Assembly: GCA_947466965.1 (NCBI GenBank)
Contig: CANIFU010000005.1
Location: 1-64,000 of the forward strand
DNA length: 64,000 bases
Source: Bacteroidota bacterium
Lineage (GTDB): Bacteria; Bacteroidota; Bacteroidia; 2-12-FULL-35-15
Reading direction: 5' to 3'
This document shows positions 55,414-64,000 of the stretch, piece after piece; position 1 is the stretch's first letter; the number at the start of each line of letters is the position of its first letter. Made by a program: the position numbers and the translations under genes. Under the pieces are notes generated by a model. The model was given only the letters and a program-made list of their open reading frames with translations, was not told the origin of the DNA and did not search any database.

Positions 55414-56667
55414 TTGAACATCGAGCGATTTATTGCTAAACGAATACTTTCCGGTTCAGGAGCATCCAATCAACTTTCGGGCCCAATTGTGCGCATTTCG
55501 ATTTTAGGTATTGTACTCGGACTAGCTGTTATGATTTTGGCTGTTGCTATTGTTACCGGATTTCAAAACGAGATAAAAGCAAAACTCATCGGATTTAATT
55601 CACACATTCAAATCACTAATTACGACAATAACGTAAGTGCCGAACCAAAACCAATAAGCAGAATTCAACCTTTTTTGAATTTTCTAAAAAGTAATAAAGA
55701 CATTCGACACGTTGAAGTATTTGCTACAAAAAATGGGATCGTGAAAACAAAAACGGATAATGAAGGCGTACTCTTAAAAGGTGTTTCTGATGATTACGAT
55801 TGGTCTTTCTTGAATAAAAATTTTGTTGCAGGTAAAGCTTTTACGTTGAACGATTCCGTTTCAAAAAATATTGTAATCTCAAAATATTTGAGTGATAAAT
55901 TAAATTTCAAATTGAACGATAAAATGATCATTTACTTTATTGTTGATCGTTTTGATAGTATAGGTAATAAAGTTAGAACAGAAACGGCAGCGAAAGATTT
56001 TTATATTTCAGGGATTTATGAAACAGGATTAGAAGATGTTGATAAAACACTTGTTCTGACTGATATTAGAAGAATTCAGAAAATGAATGGCTGGACGGAA
56101 GATCAAGTTGCGGGTTTTGAAATATCAATTACCGATTATAAAAAAATTGATGATATCGGATCTGAAACAGATGCACTTATTGGTCAAGGCTTGGTTGCAC
56201 AAACTATCAAGCAAACCAATCCTGCGATTTTTACTTGGCTGGATATGATGGATGTGAATGCAATCATTATTTTAGTTTTAATGGTGATTGTTGCAGGAAT
56301 AAATATGATGTCGGCTTTGTTGATACTTATTTTAGAACGCACAAACATGATTGGAATTTTAAAAGCAATGGGTGCCGGAAATACAAGTATTCAGAAAATA
56401 TTTTTATACAATGCCGTTTACCTAATCGGAAAAGGAATGTTGTGGGGGAATATATTGGGCATTTCAATTGAACTTATTCAAAAGTATATAGGAATATTCA
56501 AGCTGGATCCTACAGCGTATTATATTTCTCAGATTCCGATAAACTTTAATTTGCTTCATATATTATTGCTAAATGCTGGAACGTTGGTGTGTTGTATACT
56601 AATGCTGATTATTCCAAGTTTTATCATTTCAAGGATTACTCCTGTCAAAGCAATACGATTCAGTTGA
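55414..56667 (+). CDS. LolC/LolE-like ABC transporter permease
   Basis: A 417-residue FtsX/LolC-type membrane protein. The N-terminus NIERFIAKRILSG and first helix (ISILGIVLGLAVMILAVAIV) are typical; a ~230-residue periplasmic domain follows, then three C-terminal helices, the first with NAIIILVLMVIVAGINMMSALLILILERT. In the Lol system such proteins extract lipoproteins from the inner membrane with a LolD ATPase; no ATPase gene is adjacent. The start is TTG (55414), with an in-frame TAA two codons upstream and no other start before the first helix. Confidence 0.87.
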   Translation: MNIERFIAKRILSGSGASNQLSGPIVRISILGIVLGLAVMILAVAIVTGFQNEIKAKLIGFNSHIQITNYDNNVSAEPKPISRIQPFLNFLKSNKDIRHVEVFATKNGIVKTKTDNEGVLLKGVSDDYDWSFLNKNFVAGKAFTLNDSVSKNIVISKYLSDKLNFKLNDKMIIYFIVDRFDSIGNKVRTETAAKDFYISGIYETGLEDVDKTLVLTDIRRIQKMNGWTEDQVAGFEISITDYKKIDDIGSETDALIGQGLVAQTIKQTNPAIFTWLDMMDVNAIIILVLMVIVAGINMMSALLILILERTNMIGILKAMGAGNTSIQKIFLYNAVYLIGKGMLWGNILGISIELIQKYIGIFKLDPTAYYISQIPINFNLLHILLLNAGTLVCCILMLIIPSFIISRITPVKAIRFS

Positions 56668-56801
56668 TGCTCCGGATGGCAGAATAACCAAGATATTCTG
56701 ACCCTGAAAATACAGTCAATTTGCAAAAGTTTAAATGACCAAATACATGTATTATTCTCTTTAAATTTGTATTTTCGCATTCGTTAAAATAAAACTACAA
56801 A

Positions 56802-58172
56802 ATGAAAAAAACGTGTGATAACATCCTCGGGACTATTGGAAATACGCCAATGGTTCGTATCAATAATCTTACTAAGGGCTTAAAAGCAACTGTTTATGCT
56901 AAAGTAGAAACCTTTAATCCGGGTAATTCTATTAAGGATCGTATGGCCTTGAAAATGATAGAAGATGCGGAAAAAGATGGACGCTTAAAACCAGGTGGGA
57001 CAATTATCGAGGGAACTAGCGGAAATACCGGAATGGGTCTAGCAATTGCTTCAATCATTAAGGGATACAAATGTATTTTTACTACTACCGATAAACAATC
57101 AAAAGAAAAAGTAGATGCTTTGCGTGCTTTCGGTGCCGATGTAATTGTTTGTCCTACGGATGTAGAGCCGGAAGATCCTCGCTCTTATTATTCTGTTTCT
57201 TCCCGTCTTGTGGCAGAAGTGCCTAATTCATGGAAACCCAATCAATACGATAATTTAAGTAATTCTCAGGCTCATTACGAACAAACTGGACCTGAAATAT
57301 GGGAGCAAACAGAGGGGAAAATAACCCATTTGGTTGTTGGTGTGGGAACGGGTGGTACCATTACAGGAACAGGTAAATATCTGAAAGAAAAAAATCCGAA
57401 CATAAAAGTATGGGGAATCGATACGTATGGTTCTGTTTTCAAAAAATACAAAGAGACAGGCATATTTGATAAAAATGAAATTTATCCCTACATCACCGAA
57501 GGAATTGGCGAAGATTTTTTACCTCAAAATGTAGATTTTAAAGTGATTGATCGCTTTGAAAAAGTGACAGATAAAGATGCCGCTATCATGACGCGCGAAA
57601 TCACTAAGCGCGAAGGCATTTTTGCCGGTAATTCTGCCGGATCTGCTATGGCGGGATTAATGCAATTGAAAGATGAATTAAAAGAAGGAGATGTTGTTGT
57701 TGTTATTTTTCATGATCATGGCACACGTTATTTGGGAAAAATGTTCAACGATGACTGGATGATGGAGAAAGGCTTTTTTGATAAAAAAGGATTGGTTGCA
57801 AAAGATCTAGTGAATAGTAATTCAAAAGGTATGTTGATTACGGTAGAAAGTACAGATACTGTCGGGAATGCGGTTGCACTGATGAATAAAATGGATATCT
57901 CTCAAATTCCTGTTACCCACGATAAGCGAATTGTTGGTTCTTTGAACGAGACTATGCTGTATCAGAAAATAATCGCAAATCCAGATATTAAAAATCAAAA
58001 CGTAGAGACAATCATGGCGGCTCCTTTCCCGTTTGTTGATATTTCAACTCCAATAGATTCCTTATCAGCGATGGTAAACGATAAAAATTTAGCAGTACTT
58101 GTAAAGGATTTTAAATTGGATAAAACATATATTATCACTTGTTATGATATAATGAGTGCGCTCACAAAGTAA
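56802..58172 (+). CDS. PLP-dependent cystathionine beta-synthase / cysteine synthase with CBS domains
   Basis: A 456-residue fold-type II PLP enzyme. Lys45 in NPGNSIKDRMA binds PLP; EGTSGNTGMGLA binds the substrate carboxylate; GVGTGGTITGTGKYL binds the cofactor phosphate. From about residue 335 two CBS domains follow (DTVGNAVALMNKMDISQIPV and the final ~60 residues), giving the architecture of cystathionine beta-synthase. It condenses serine with homocysteine (or makes cysteine from an activated serine and sulfide); the CBS pair usually regulates by binding an adenosyl ligand. TAAATTTG at 56762-56769 is a possible -7 element. Confidence 0.92.
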   Translation: MKKTCDNILGTIGNTPMVRINNLTKGLKATVYAKVETFNPGNSIKDRMALKMIEDAEKDGRLKPGGTIIEGTSGNTGMGLAIASIIKGYKCIFTTTDKQSKEKVDALRAFGADVIVCPTDVEPEDPRSYYSVSSRLVAEVPNSWKPNQYDNLSNSQAHYEQTGPEIWEQTEGKITHLVVGVGTGGTITGTGKYLKEKNPNIKVWGIDTYGSVFKKYKETGIFDKNEIYPYITEGIGEDFLPQNVDFKVIDRFEKVTDKDAAIMTREITKREGIFAGNSAGSAMAGLMQLKDELKEGDVVVVIFHDHGTRYLGKMFNDDWMMEKGFFDKKGLVAKDLVNSNSKGMLITVESTDTVGNAVALMNKMDISQIPVTHDKRIVGSLNETMLYQKIIANPDIKNQNVETIMAAPFPFVDISTPIDSLSAMVNDKNLAVLVKDFKLDKTYIITCYDIMSALTK

Positions 58173-58249
58173 TAAAGTATTTGCTTCATAATGTGAGAAA
58201 AGATTTTCCTCAATCACATTATCACGCAAATACTTCATCCTCTTTTCTA

Positions 58250-59062
58250 ATGTCCATTTATACCGACCAACTGAACCGTAAAATAGATCTTCCTTTAAAA
58301 CCTCAAAGGATCATTTCTCTTGTTCCTTCTCAAACAGAATTGTTATTTGATTTGGGATTGCGTGATGAAGTGATTGGTATCACAAAATTTTGTATCCATC
58401 CCAACGAATGGTTTCGTTCAAAGATGAGGGTTGGAGGTACAAAAAAATATGATTTTGAAAAAATAAAAGCATTGCAGCCCGATTTGATAATTGGAAATAA
58501 AGAAGAGAACGAACAGGAACAAATCCAAGAATTAATGAAACACTATCCTGTTTGGATGAGTGATATTTATTCATTGAAGGATGCAATCAATATGATTACG
58601 AGCCTGGGAGCTATAGTTGGAAAACAAAATGAAGCAGCGAATATTAAAGGTAAGATTGAATACCAATTCAATCACTTAACTCCCTTTCATTCAAAAGTGA
58701 ATAACCTTCCAATATCAGTCGCTTATTTTATCTGGAATAATCCATATATGGTTGCCGGTAATAATACATTTATTAATGATCTACTGAAATTGTGCGGACT
58801 AAATAATATTTTTGTTAATCTGGATTCCCGCTATCCTGTCGTTTCAGAAGAGGATATAATTACTTTGAACCCGGAAATAATATTTCTTTCATCGGAGCCA
58901 TTTCCCTTCAAAGAGAAGCATATTAAGGCATTGAAAGCAATTTGTCCAGCTGCTGAAATCCTAATTGTTGACGGAGAACTTTTTTCATGGTACGGTTCTC
59001 GATTATTGAAAACACCTGAGTATTTAAAGCAGCTGTCTGATAAGTTTTTATCTTTAATGTAG
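58250..59062 (+). CDS. Helical-backbone metal receptor (BtuF/TroA-like), no signal peptide
   Basis: A 270-residue protein of the periplasmic-binding-protein class III fold. RIISLVPSQTELLFDLGL, VIGITKFCIHPNEWF, ALQPDLIIGNKEENEQEQI and MVAGNNTFINDLLKLCG are typical of BtuF-like vitamin B12/iron-chelate binding proteins. The start at ATG 58250 leaves no signal peptide, and the longer reading from 58181 does not provide one either, so the protein appears cytoplasmic; such forms are known in Bacteroidota, but their role is unclear. It lies 77 bp after the cystathionine beta-synthase-like gene with no transporter genes near. Confidence 0.82.
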   Translation: MSIYTDQLNRKIDLPLKPQRIISLVPSQTELLFDLGLRDEVIGITKFCIHPNEWFRSKMRVGGTKKYDFEKIKALQPDLIIGNKEENEQEQIQELMKHYPVWMSDIYSLKDAINMITSLGAIVGKQNEAANIKGKIEYQFNHLTPFHSKVNNLPISVAYFIWNNPYMVAGNNTFINDLLKLCGLNNIFVNLDSRYPVVSEEDIITLNPEIIFLSSEPFPFKEKHIKALKAICPAAEILIVDGELFSWYGSRLLKTPEYLKQLSDKFLSLM

Positions 59063-59149
59063 TGCCTGAATGAATTTTTGATTGACGTATTTGTTCAATT
59101 TCCCAATTCCTTCAATATTATTATTAGCTTTGTATTGCAACTAAATACG

Positions 59150-61450
59150 ATGACTTTTTATAGGTATATATTTACTTTTATTTTTCTTTTAGCTTTGCTA
59201 TTCCTTTCTCCAGATTCTGCTAAAGCACAAAAAGTAGGAGTTGTATTAAGTGGCGGTGCTGCAAGTGGAATCGCACACATAGGTGTTTTAAAAGCATTGG
59301 AAGATAATCACATTCCGATTGATTATATTACAGGAACGTCAATGGGTGCCTTGGTTGGCTCTATGTATGCCATGGGATATTCGCCTGCAGAAATTGAAGC
59401 GATAGTAAAAACGGAACGTTTTAAAAATATGTCTGAAGGAATTGTTGATCAAAAATATGCATACTACTTTAAACGTTCGGATGATAACGCATCTTGGGTA
59501 ACCTTCAAGTTGTCTTTGGATTCAGCATTTTCGTCAACACTTCCTACAAATTTAATTTCTCCTATTGCCATGGATTTTGGTATAATGGAGTTGGCTGGCG
59601 GACCTGCTGCCGCAGCAAATTACAATTTTGATAGTTTATTTATTCCTTTTCGTTGTGTTGCTTCCGACATCGAAAAAAAAGAATCAGTAATATTTAAAGA
59701 GGGAGATCTTGCTGAGGCCGTTCGTGCTTCCATGTCTTATCCTTTTTATATCAAGCCGATAGCAGTTGATGGGAAATTGCTTTTTGATGGCGGCTTATAT
59801 AATAACTTTCCTTCCAATGTAATGTATGATGATTTTTTTCCTGATTTTATTATTGGGAGTAATGTGAGCGGCAACAACCCACCTCCAGATGAAGATAATG
59901 TATTGTCTCAAATAAAAACGATGCTACAAAGCAAATCCAATTACGATATTTTGTGTGAAGGTGGAGTCATCATTGAGCCCCAAACGGAAGTCGGTTTGTT
60001 TAATTTTAATAATTTGCAACCGATTATCGATAGTGGTTATGCCGCAGCTATGCGTCATATGGAATTTATTAAATTATATACCGATAGAAAAGTTTCTGTT
60101 GAAGAACGAAGTGTTCGTAGAATTAATTTTAAAAGTAAACAACCGAAAATGATTTTTGATAATATTTACATCGAAGGATTAACAAAAAATCAATCGGAAT
60201 ATGTAAGAAGAATTCTGCGACATAAAAATAAAGTTGTGAGTTTGGAAGATATTAAGGAAGGATATTTCCGTTTATCGGCCGATAACAGAATTAAATCGAT
60301 CTATCCAAAAGCAAAATATAATCCTCAAACAGGTTATTATGATTTGTATTTAAGGGTAAGGAAAGAAAAAAATTTGATCACTGATTTTGGTGGTGATTTT
60401 TCTAACCGGCCAATTAGTGAAGGTTTTATTGGTTTACAATACAATTATTTTGGACGATTTGCCATAGGAATAATGGCAAATGCCTATTTCGGAAAACTGT
60501 ATAGTTCGGTTCAATTAAAAACACGTTTCGATCTGCCATTCACCGTACCTTTATATATTGAACCGTCAGTAACTTGGAATAAATGGGATTATTATAAAAG
60601 CAGCAGTGCGTTTTTGCAAGATACCAAGCCGGCATATTTGATTAGGAACGAAGAACATGGTAGTTTAAACGTAGGTTTTCCAACAGGAAAAAAAGGACGT
60701 TTAGTAGGTGGCACTGGTGTTGCTAGGATTACCGATAGCTATTATCAAACACCTTATTTTGTTCAGCTCGATACAACAGATGCAACAAATTTTGATGTGT
60801 TTTCAACACAAGCGTATTATGAAATTAATTCACTTAACAGAAAACAGTATGCGAATCAGGGTGAATTTTTAAGAATTAGCGCACGATATGTGAATGGTTT
60901 AGAAATTAATACGCCAGGATCAACCTCAACGGATACAGTGAAAGAATTTTCAAATCATCATCAATGGGCCATGTTTAAAATTTCTGGAGAACGCTATTTT
61001 AACCGAAAAGGAACAATTAAAATCGGGTTATATGGAGAAGGGGTTTATTCTACGCAAACACTTTTTCATAATTATACTTCTAGTATCTTATCTTCTCCCG
61101 CTTTTCAGCCGACCCCTTATAGCAAAACCATCTTCAACGAAAATTATAGAACCCATAAATATATCGCTGGAGGTTTGAAATTTGTATTTAATCTCCGCAA
61201 AAATCTTGAATTTAGAACAGAAGGTTATGTCTTTCAACCTTATCAGGTATTGGTAAAAAAGGAAGATCTGTCTCCAGAATATGGTATCCCATTTTCGCTT
61301 CAGCATTATATCGGAGCAGCTACTTTTGTATGGCACACTCCTCTCGGACCAATTAGTCTTGGTGTAAATTATTTTGATCAGGTGAAAGATCCTTTTTCAA
61401 TTCTTTTTCATTTCGGTTACATAATTTTTAACAAAAAAGCACTTGAATAA
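59150..61450 (+). CDS. Patatin-like phospholipase with C-terminal outer-membrane barrel
   Basis: A 766-residue protein; the start at ATG 59150 gives a signal peptide (FTFIFLLALLFLSPDSAKA). The patatin domain (about 28-270) has the glycine-rich oxyanion motif LSGGAASGIAHIGVL, the nucleophile Ser64 in GTSMG and the catalytic Asp213 in FDGGLYNNFP. A POTRA-like segment (about 340-420; IYIEGLTKNQSEYVRRIL) is followed by a ~350-residue Omp85-type barrel ending PLGPISLGVNYF ... FGYIIFNKK. This is the plan of type Vd autotransporters such as PlpD, although many Bacteroidota homologues keep the lipase attached. Lipid hydrolysis at the cell surface or in the periplasm is inferred. Confidence 0.9.
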   Translation: MTFYRYIFTFIFLLALLFLSPDSAKAQKVGVVLSGGAASGIAHIGVLKALEDNHIPIDYITGTSMGALVGSMYAMGYSPAEIEAIVKTERFKNMSEGIVDQKYAYYFKRSDDNASWVTFKLSLDSAFSSTLPTNLISPIAMDFGIMELAGGPAAAANYNFDSLFIPFRCVASDIEKKESVIFKEGDLAEAVRASMSYPFYIKPIAVDGKLLFDGGLYNNFPSNVMYDDFFPDFIIGSNVSGNNPPPDEDNVLSQIKTMLQSKSNYDILCEGGVIIEPQTEVGLFNFNNLQPIIDSGYAAAMRHMEFIKLYTDRKVSVEERSVRRINFKSKQPKMIFDNIYIEGLTKNQSEYVRRILRHKNKVVSLEDIKEGYFRLSADNRIKSIYPKAKYNPQTGYYDLYLRVRKEKNLITDFGGDFSNRPISEGFIGLQYNYFGRFAIGIMANAYFGKLYSSVQLKTRFDLPFTVPLYIEPSVTWNKWDYYKSSSAFLQDTKPAYLIRNEEHGSLNVGFPTGKKGRLVGGTGVARITDSYYQTPYFVQLDTTDATNFDVFSTQAYYEINSLNRKQYANQGEFLRISARYVNGLEINTPGSTSTDTVKEFSNHHQWAMFKISGERYFNRKGTIKIGLYGEGVYSTQTLFHNYTSSILSSPAFQPTPYSKTIFNENYRTHKYIAGGLKFVFNLRKNLEFRTEGYVFQPYQVLVKKEDLSPEYGIPFSLQHYIGAATFVWHTPLGPISLGVNYFDQVKDPFSILFHFGYIIFNKKALE

Positions 61451-61478
61451 TTAGTTAAATATTTGATAGTCAAGTATT

Positions 61479-61509
61479 TTTGATATTTACTATATTTTAC
61501 ATAAATTTG
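61479..61509 (+). promoter_or_regulatory. Consensus promoter for hppA
   Basis: TTTG at 61479-61482 and TAAATTTG at 61502-61509 with exactly 19 bp between, a full match to the Bacteroidota consensus. Transcription should start near 61515, leaving a leader of about 100 bases before the hppA ATG at 61618. I see no clear hairpin in the leader. Confidence 0.75.
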
Positions 61510-61617
61510 CACCCCGAAATAAAGGATCTTGTATTTAAATTATTTACGAAAATTATTTATACTTTTCAGCATCTTTAAATCGAGGAAGAAACAAAAAAAT
61601 AAAACTTAATTAAAACT

Positions 61618-64000
61618 ATGAACGAATACGTAATTTATCTAGTGCCCGCATTAGGGATTTTAGGATTGCTTGTAATGGCAATCAAGTCGGCTTGGGTTAG
61701 TAAACAAGATGCCGGTGATGAAAAGATGAAGGAGCTTGCCGGATATATCGCCGATGGAGCAATGGCATTTTTGAAAGCAGAATGGAAAGTACTAAGTGTC
61801 TTTGTATTGTTTGCAGCTGCATTATTAGCCTATTCTGGAACTATACATGAAATAAATGGAAAAGAAATTCACGGAAGCTGGATTATAGCAATTGCATTTA
61901 TTATTGGTGCGGTGTTCTCTGCTACAGCAGGATATATCGGCATGAAGGTTGCCACAAAAGCGAACGTTCGAACTACACAAGCAGCACGTACTAGTTTAAA
62001 ACAAGCATTGAAAGTTTCTTTCACCGGTGGAACCGTTATGGGTTTGGGTGTTGCAGGATTGGCCGTATTAGGCTTGGGAGGTTTATTTATTGTATTCTTA
62101 AAAATGTTTCATGTAGTAGAAGTAAACAGCAACGAAATGAAAACAGCAATCGAAGTTTTAACAGGCTTCTCCTTAGGAGCTGAGTCAATTGCTTTGTTTG
62201 CTCGAGTTGGTGGTGGTATTTATACAAAAGCAGCTGATGTTGGTGCTGATTTAGTTGGTAAAGTAGAAGCAGGTATTCCTGAAGACGATGTTCGCAATCC
62301 TGCTACAATCGCTGATAATGTTGGAGATAACGTAGGTGATGTTGCAGGTATGGGTGCCGATTTATTTGGCTCTTATGTAGCGACGATTCTTGCTACAATG
62401 GTTTTAGGACAAGAGATAAACGTTACCGATAATTTTGGTGGTATGTCTCCAATATTATTACCCATGGTAATTTGTGGATTAGGGATTATTTTCTCAATCG
62501 TAGGTACTTGGTTTGTTACCATTAAAGATGATAAATCAAATGTTCAGACAGCCTTGAATCTTGGTAATTGGGCATCGATGTTAATTACCGTTGTTGCTTC
62601 CTATTTTATTGTAATGTATATGTTGCCAGAAGGAATAATTTCTTTGCGTGGTATTGAGTTTACAAAAATGGGAGTATTTGGAGCGATACTAGTTGGTACT
62701 TTTGTAGGTGCAATTATGAGTATTGTTACAGAGTATTACACTGCAATGGGCAAGCCTCCTGTAAATTCTATTATACAACAATCATCTACAGGACACGCTA
62801 CAAATATTATCGGTGGTTTATCTGTAGGTATGAAATCAACAGTTATTCCTATTTTAACTTTGGCTGCCGGGATAATGGGTTCTTTCTATTGTGCAGGCTT
62901 ATATGGTGTTGCAATTGCTGCTGCAGGTATGATGGCAACAACTGCAATGCAATTAGCAATTGATGCTTTCGGTCCAATAGCGGATAACGCAGGTGGAATT
63001 GCTGAAATGAGTCAATTGCCTCCTGAAGTTCGTGAACGTACTGATAATCTTGATGCTGTAGGTAATACTACTGCTGCAACTGGTAAAGGTTTTGCAATTG
63101 CTTCTGCTGCTTTAACTTCATTGGCTTTGTTTGCTGCCTTTGTTGGAATAGCGGGTATCGATGCCATTGATATTTACAAAGCTCCTGTTTTAGCAGGGTT
63201 GTTTGTTGGTGCTATGATTCCTTTTATTTTCTCAGCATTGTGTATTCAAGCGGTTGGTAAAGCTGCGATGGACATGGTGCAAGAAGTAAGACGTCAGTTT
63301 CGCGAAATTCCAGGCATTATGGAATACAAAGCGAAGCCTGAATATGAAAAATGTGTGGCTATTTCTACAAAAGCTTCTATCCGTGAAATGATGATGCCTG
63401 GTGCTATTGCATTAATTACTCCAGTTATTGTTGGGTTTGTTTTTGGTCCTGAAGTATTGGGTGGATTATTGGCAGGTGTTACAGTATCTGGTGTATTGAT
63501 GGGTATTTTTCAATCAAATGCCGGTGGTGCTTGGGACAATGCAAAAAAATCATTTGAAAAAGGTGTATTGATAAACGGTGAAATGTTCTACAAAAAATCT
63601 GAACCACATAAAGCTTCTGTTACTGGAGATACTGTTGGTGATCCATTTAAAGATACTTCTGGTCCGTCAATGAATATTCTTATTAAATTAATGTCTATCG
63701 TATCTTTGGTTATTGCTCCTTACATCGCAGTGAATACTGCTGAAGCTGGAATGGGTTGCGATAAAGACAAAATGCACAGTGAATGTTCAATGGGTGCAGA
63801 AATGCATGGTTCTTGTTCTCAAATGCAAGATGCATGTATGGAAAGTAAATGTGATATGAGCAAATGTGCTTCCATGACAAAAGAAGAATGTGCTAAAGTG
63901 TGTGATCAAAATGGTTGTTCAGTTGATGAGAAAGCATATTGTATGAGCATGTATGGTGCTGATGGTAAATTTGTTGGTCCTAAATGCGATATGAACAAAT
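61618..64000 (+). CDS. hppA: Membrane-bound ion-pumping pyrophosphatase with Cys/Met-rich tail (3' end cut by window)
   Basis: 794 residues to the window edge without a stop. HppA hydrolyses cytoplasmic pyrophosphate and pumps H+ and/or Na+ outward. The signatures are [20 protein letters not shown] with [20 protein letters not shown] (Asp/Lys catalytic cluster), [16 protein letters not shown], and [21 protein letters not shown] near residue 485 is the form known in potassium-dependent enzymes. The pump normally ends soon after the last helix (here [11 protein letters not shown], about residues 692-704). Instead, residues 714-790 carry 11 cysteines and 10 methionines (for example [19 protein letters not shown]), continuing to the edge. 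In known structures the C-terminus faces the periplasm. Confidence 0.94.
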   Translation, partial: MNEYVIYLVPALGILGLLVMAIKSAWVSKQDAGDEKMKELAGYIADGAMAFLKAEWKVLSVFVLFAAALLAYSGTIHEINGKEIHGSWIIAIAFIIGAVFSATAGYIGMKVATKANVRTTQAARTSLKQALKVSFTGGTVMGLGVAGLAVLGLGGLFIVFLKMFHVVEVNSNEMKTAIEVLTGFSLGAESIALFARVGGGIYTKAADVGADLVGKVEAGIPEDDVRNPATIADNVGDNVGDVAGMGADLFGSYVATILATMVLGQEINVTDNFGGMSPILLPMVICGLGIIFSIVGTWFVTIKDDKSNVQTALNLGNWASMLITVVASYFIVMYMLPEGIISLRGIEFTKMGVFGAILVGTFVGAIMSIVTEYYTAMGKPPVNSIIQQSSTGHATNIIGGLSVGMKSTVIPILTLAAGIMGSFYCAGLYGVAIAAAGMMATTAMQLAIDAFGPIADNAGGIAEMSQLPPEVRERTDNLDAVGNTTAATGKGFAIASAALTSLALFAAFVGIAGIDAIDIYKAPVLAGLFVGAMIPFIFSALCIQAVGKAAMDMVQEVRRQFREIPGIMEYKAKPEYEKCVAISTKASIREMMMPGAIALITPVIVGFVFGPEVLGGLLAGVTVSGVLMGIFQSNAGGAWDNAKKSFEKGVLINGEMFYKKSEPHKASVTGDTVGDPFKDTSGPSMNILIKLMSIVSLVIAPYIAVNTAEAGMGCDKDKMHSECSMGAEMHGSCSQMQDACMESKCDMSKCASMTKEECAKVCDQNGCSVDEKAYCMSMYGADGKFVGPKCDMNK

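Noticed and set aside
1-64000. Search by eye for tRNA, rRNA, insertion sequences, integrases, att sites, toxin-antitoxin or phage genes
   Set aside because: No T-loop-like tRNA pattern, no rRNA, no transposase or integrase motif and no terminal inverted repeats were seen. The region looks like ordinary chromosome, though small tRNA genes could be missed by eye.

Overview
This is a 64 kb stretch of chromosome from a member of the Bacteroidota (Bacteroidetes), outside any obvious mobile island. The evidence is an AT-rich sequence, several proteins ending in type IX secretion system (T9SS) C-terminal sorting domains, a PorP/SprF-family outer-membrane protein, SprB-repeat adhesins, two-component-propeller/SpoIIE sensors, and promoters that fit the Bacteroidota consensus TTTG-N19-TAnnTTTG (61479-61509 and 12776-12806). 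I could not place it to genus. I found no rRNA, tRNA, transposase, integrase or CRISPR array.

Layout. 1-7174: tail of a SpoIIE-type phosphatase, penicillin-binding protein 1C, a fatty-acid-hydroxylase/sterol-desaturase protein, a T9SS cargo protein, and a large phosphodiesterase-TPR-sulfotransferase fusion preceded by a small coupled membrane protein. 7383-12552: HU protein, a TMTC-like membrane/TPR protein, a long-chain acyl-CoA synthetase and a nitronate monooxygenase. 12553-13191: a gene-free stretch holding what looks like an independent structured RNA gene (strong promoter, stems, GAAA-capped terminator). 13192-22916: DUF1801 protein, outer-membrane barrel, amidohydrolase/SDR pair, amino-acid permease with a large inserted loop, a polytopic membrane protein and purL.

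22996-40796 is the surface/T9SS region. On the minus strand a propeller-SpoIIE sensor phosphatase is followed, with gaps of only 54, 38 and 72 bp, by three large secreted proteins built from propeller-like, SprB and PKD repeats with type A sorting tails. Divergently, on the plus strand, a TPR protein, a tiny one-SprB-repeat protein with a type B (gliding-type) C-terminal domain and a PorP/SprF protein are joined by ATGA overlaps, followed at once by mtgA. The two sets are back to back and may form one sensing/secretion/adhesion locus; this is inference.

40798-64000 is mostly housekeeping and envelope genes: thioredoxin-like protein without CxxC, thiamine-binding-type small protein, secreted cyclophilin, topB with a coupled glycosyltransferase, an RRM RNA-binding protein, a class C beta-lactamase-like hydrolase, a coiled-coil lipoprotein, esterases, an ABC exporter, NamZ-type muramidase (DUF1343), a LolC/E-like permease, a cystathionine beta-synthase-like enzyme, a metal receptor, a patatin/outer-membrane-barrel protein, and a membrane pyrophosphatase (hppA, cut by the window end) with an unusual Cys/Met-rich C-terminal tail.

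The most interesting items are the hppA tail, the candidate structured RNA at 12811-13097, the sensor-plus-adhesin cluster with its higher-order SprB repeat structure, the minimal type B cargo/PorP operon, and the phosphodiesterase-TPR-sulfotransferase fusion. Protein family calls are from reading motifs; no database search was run.
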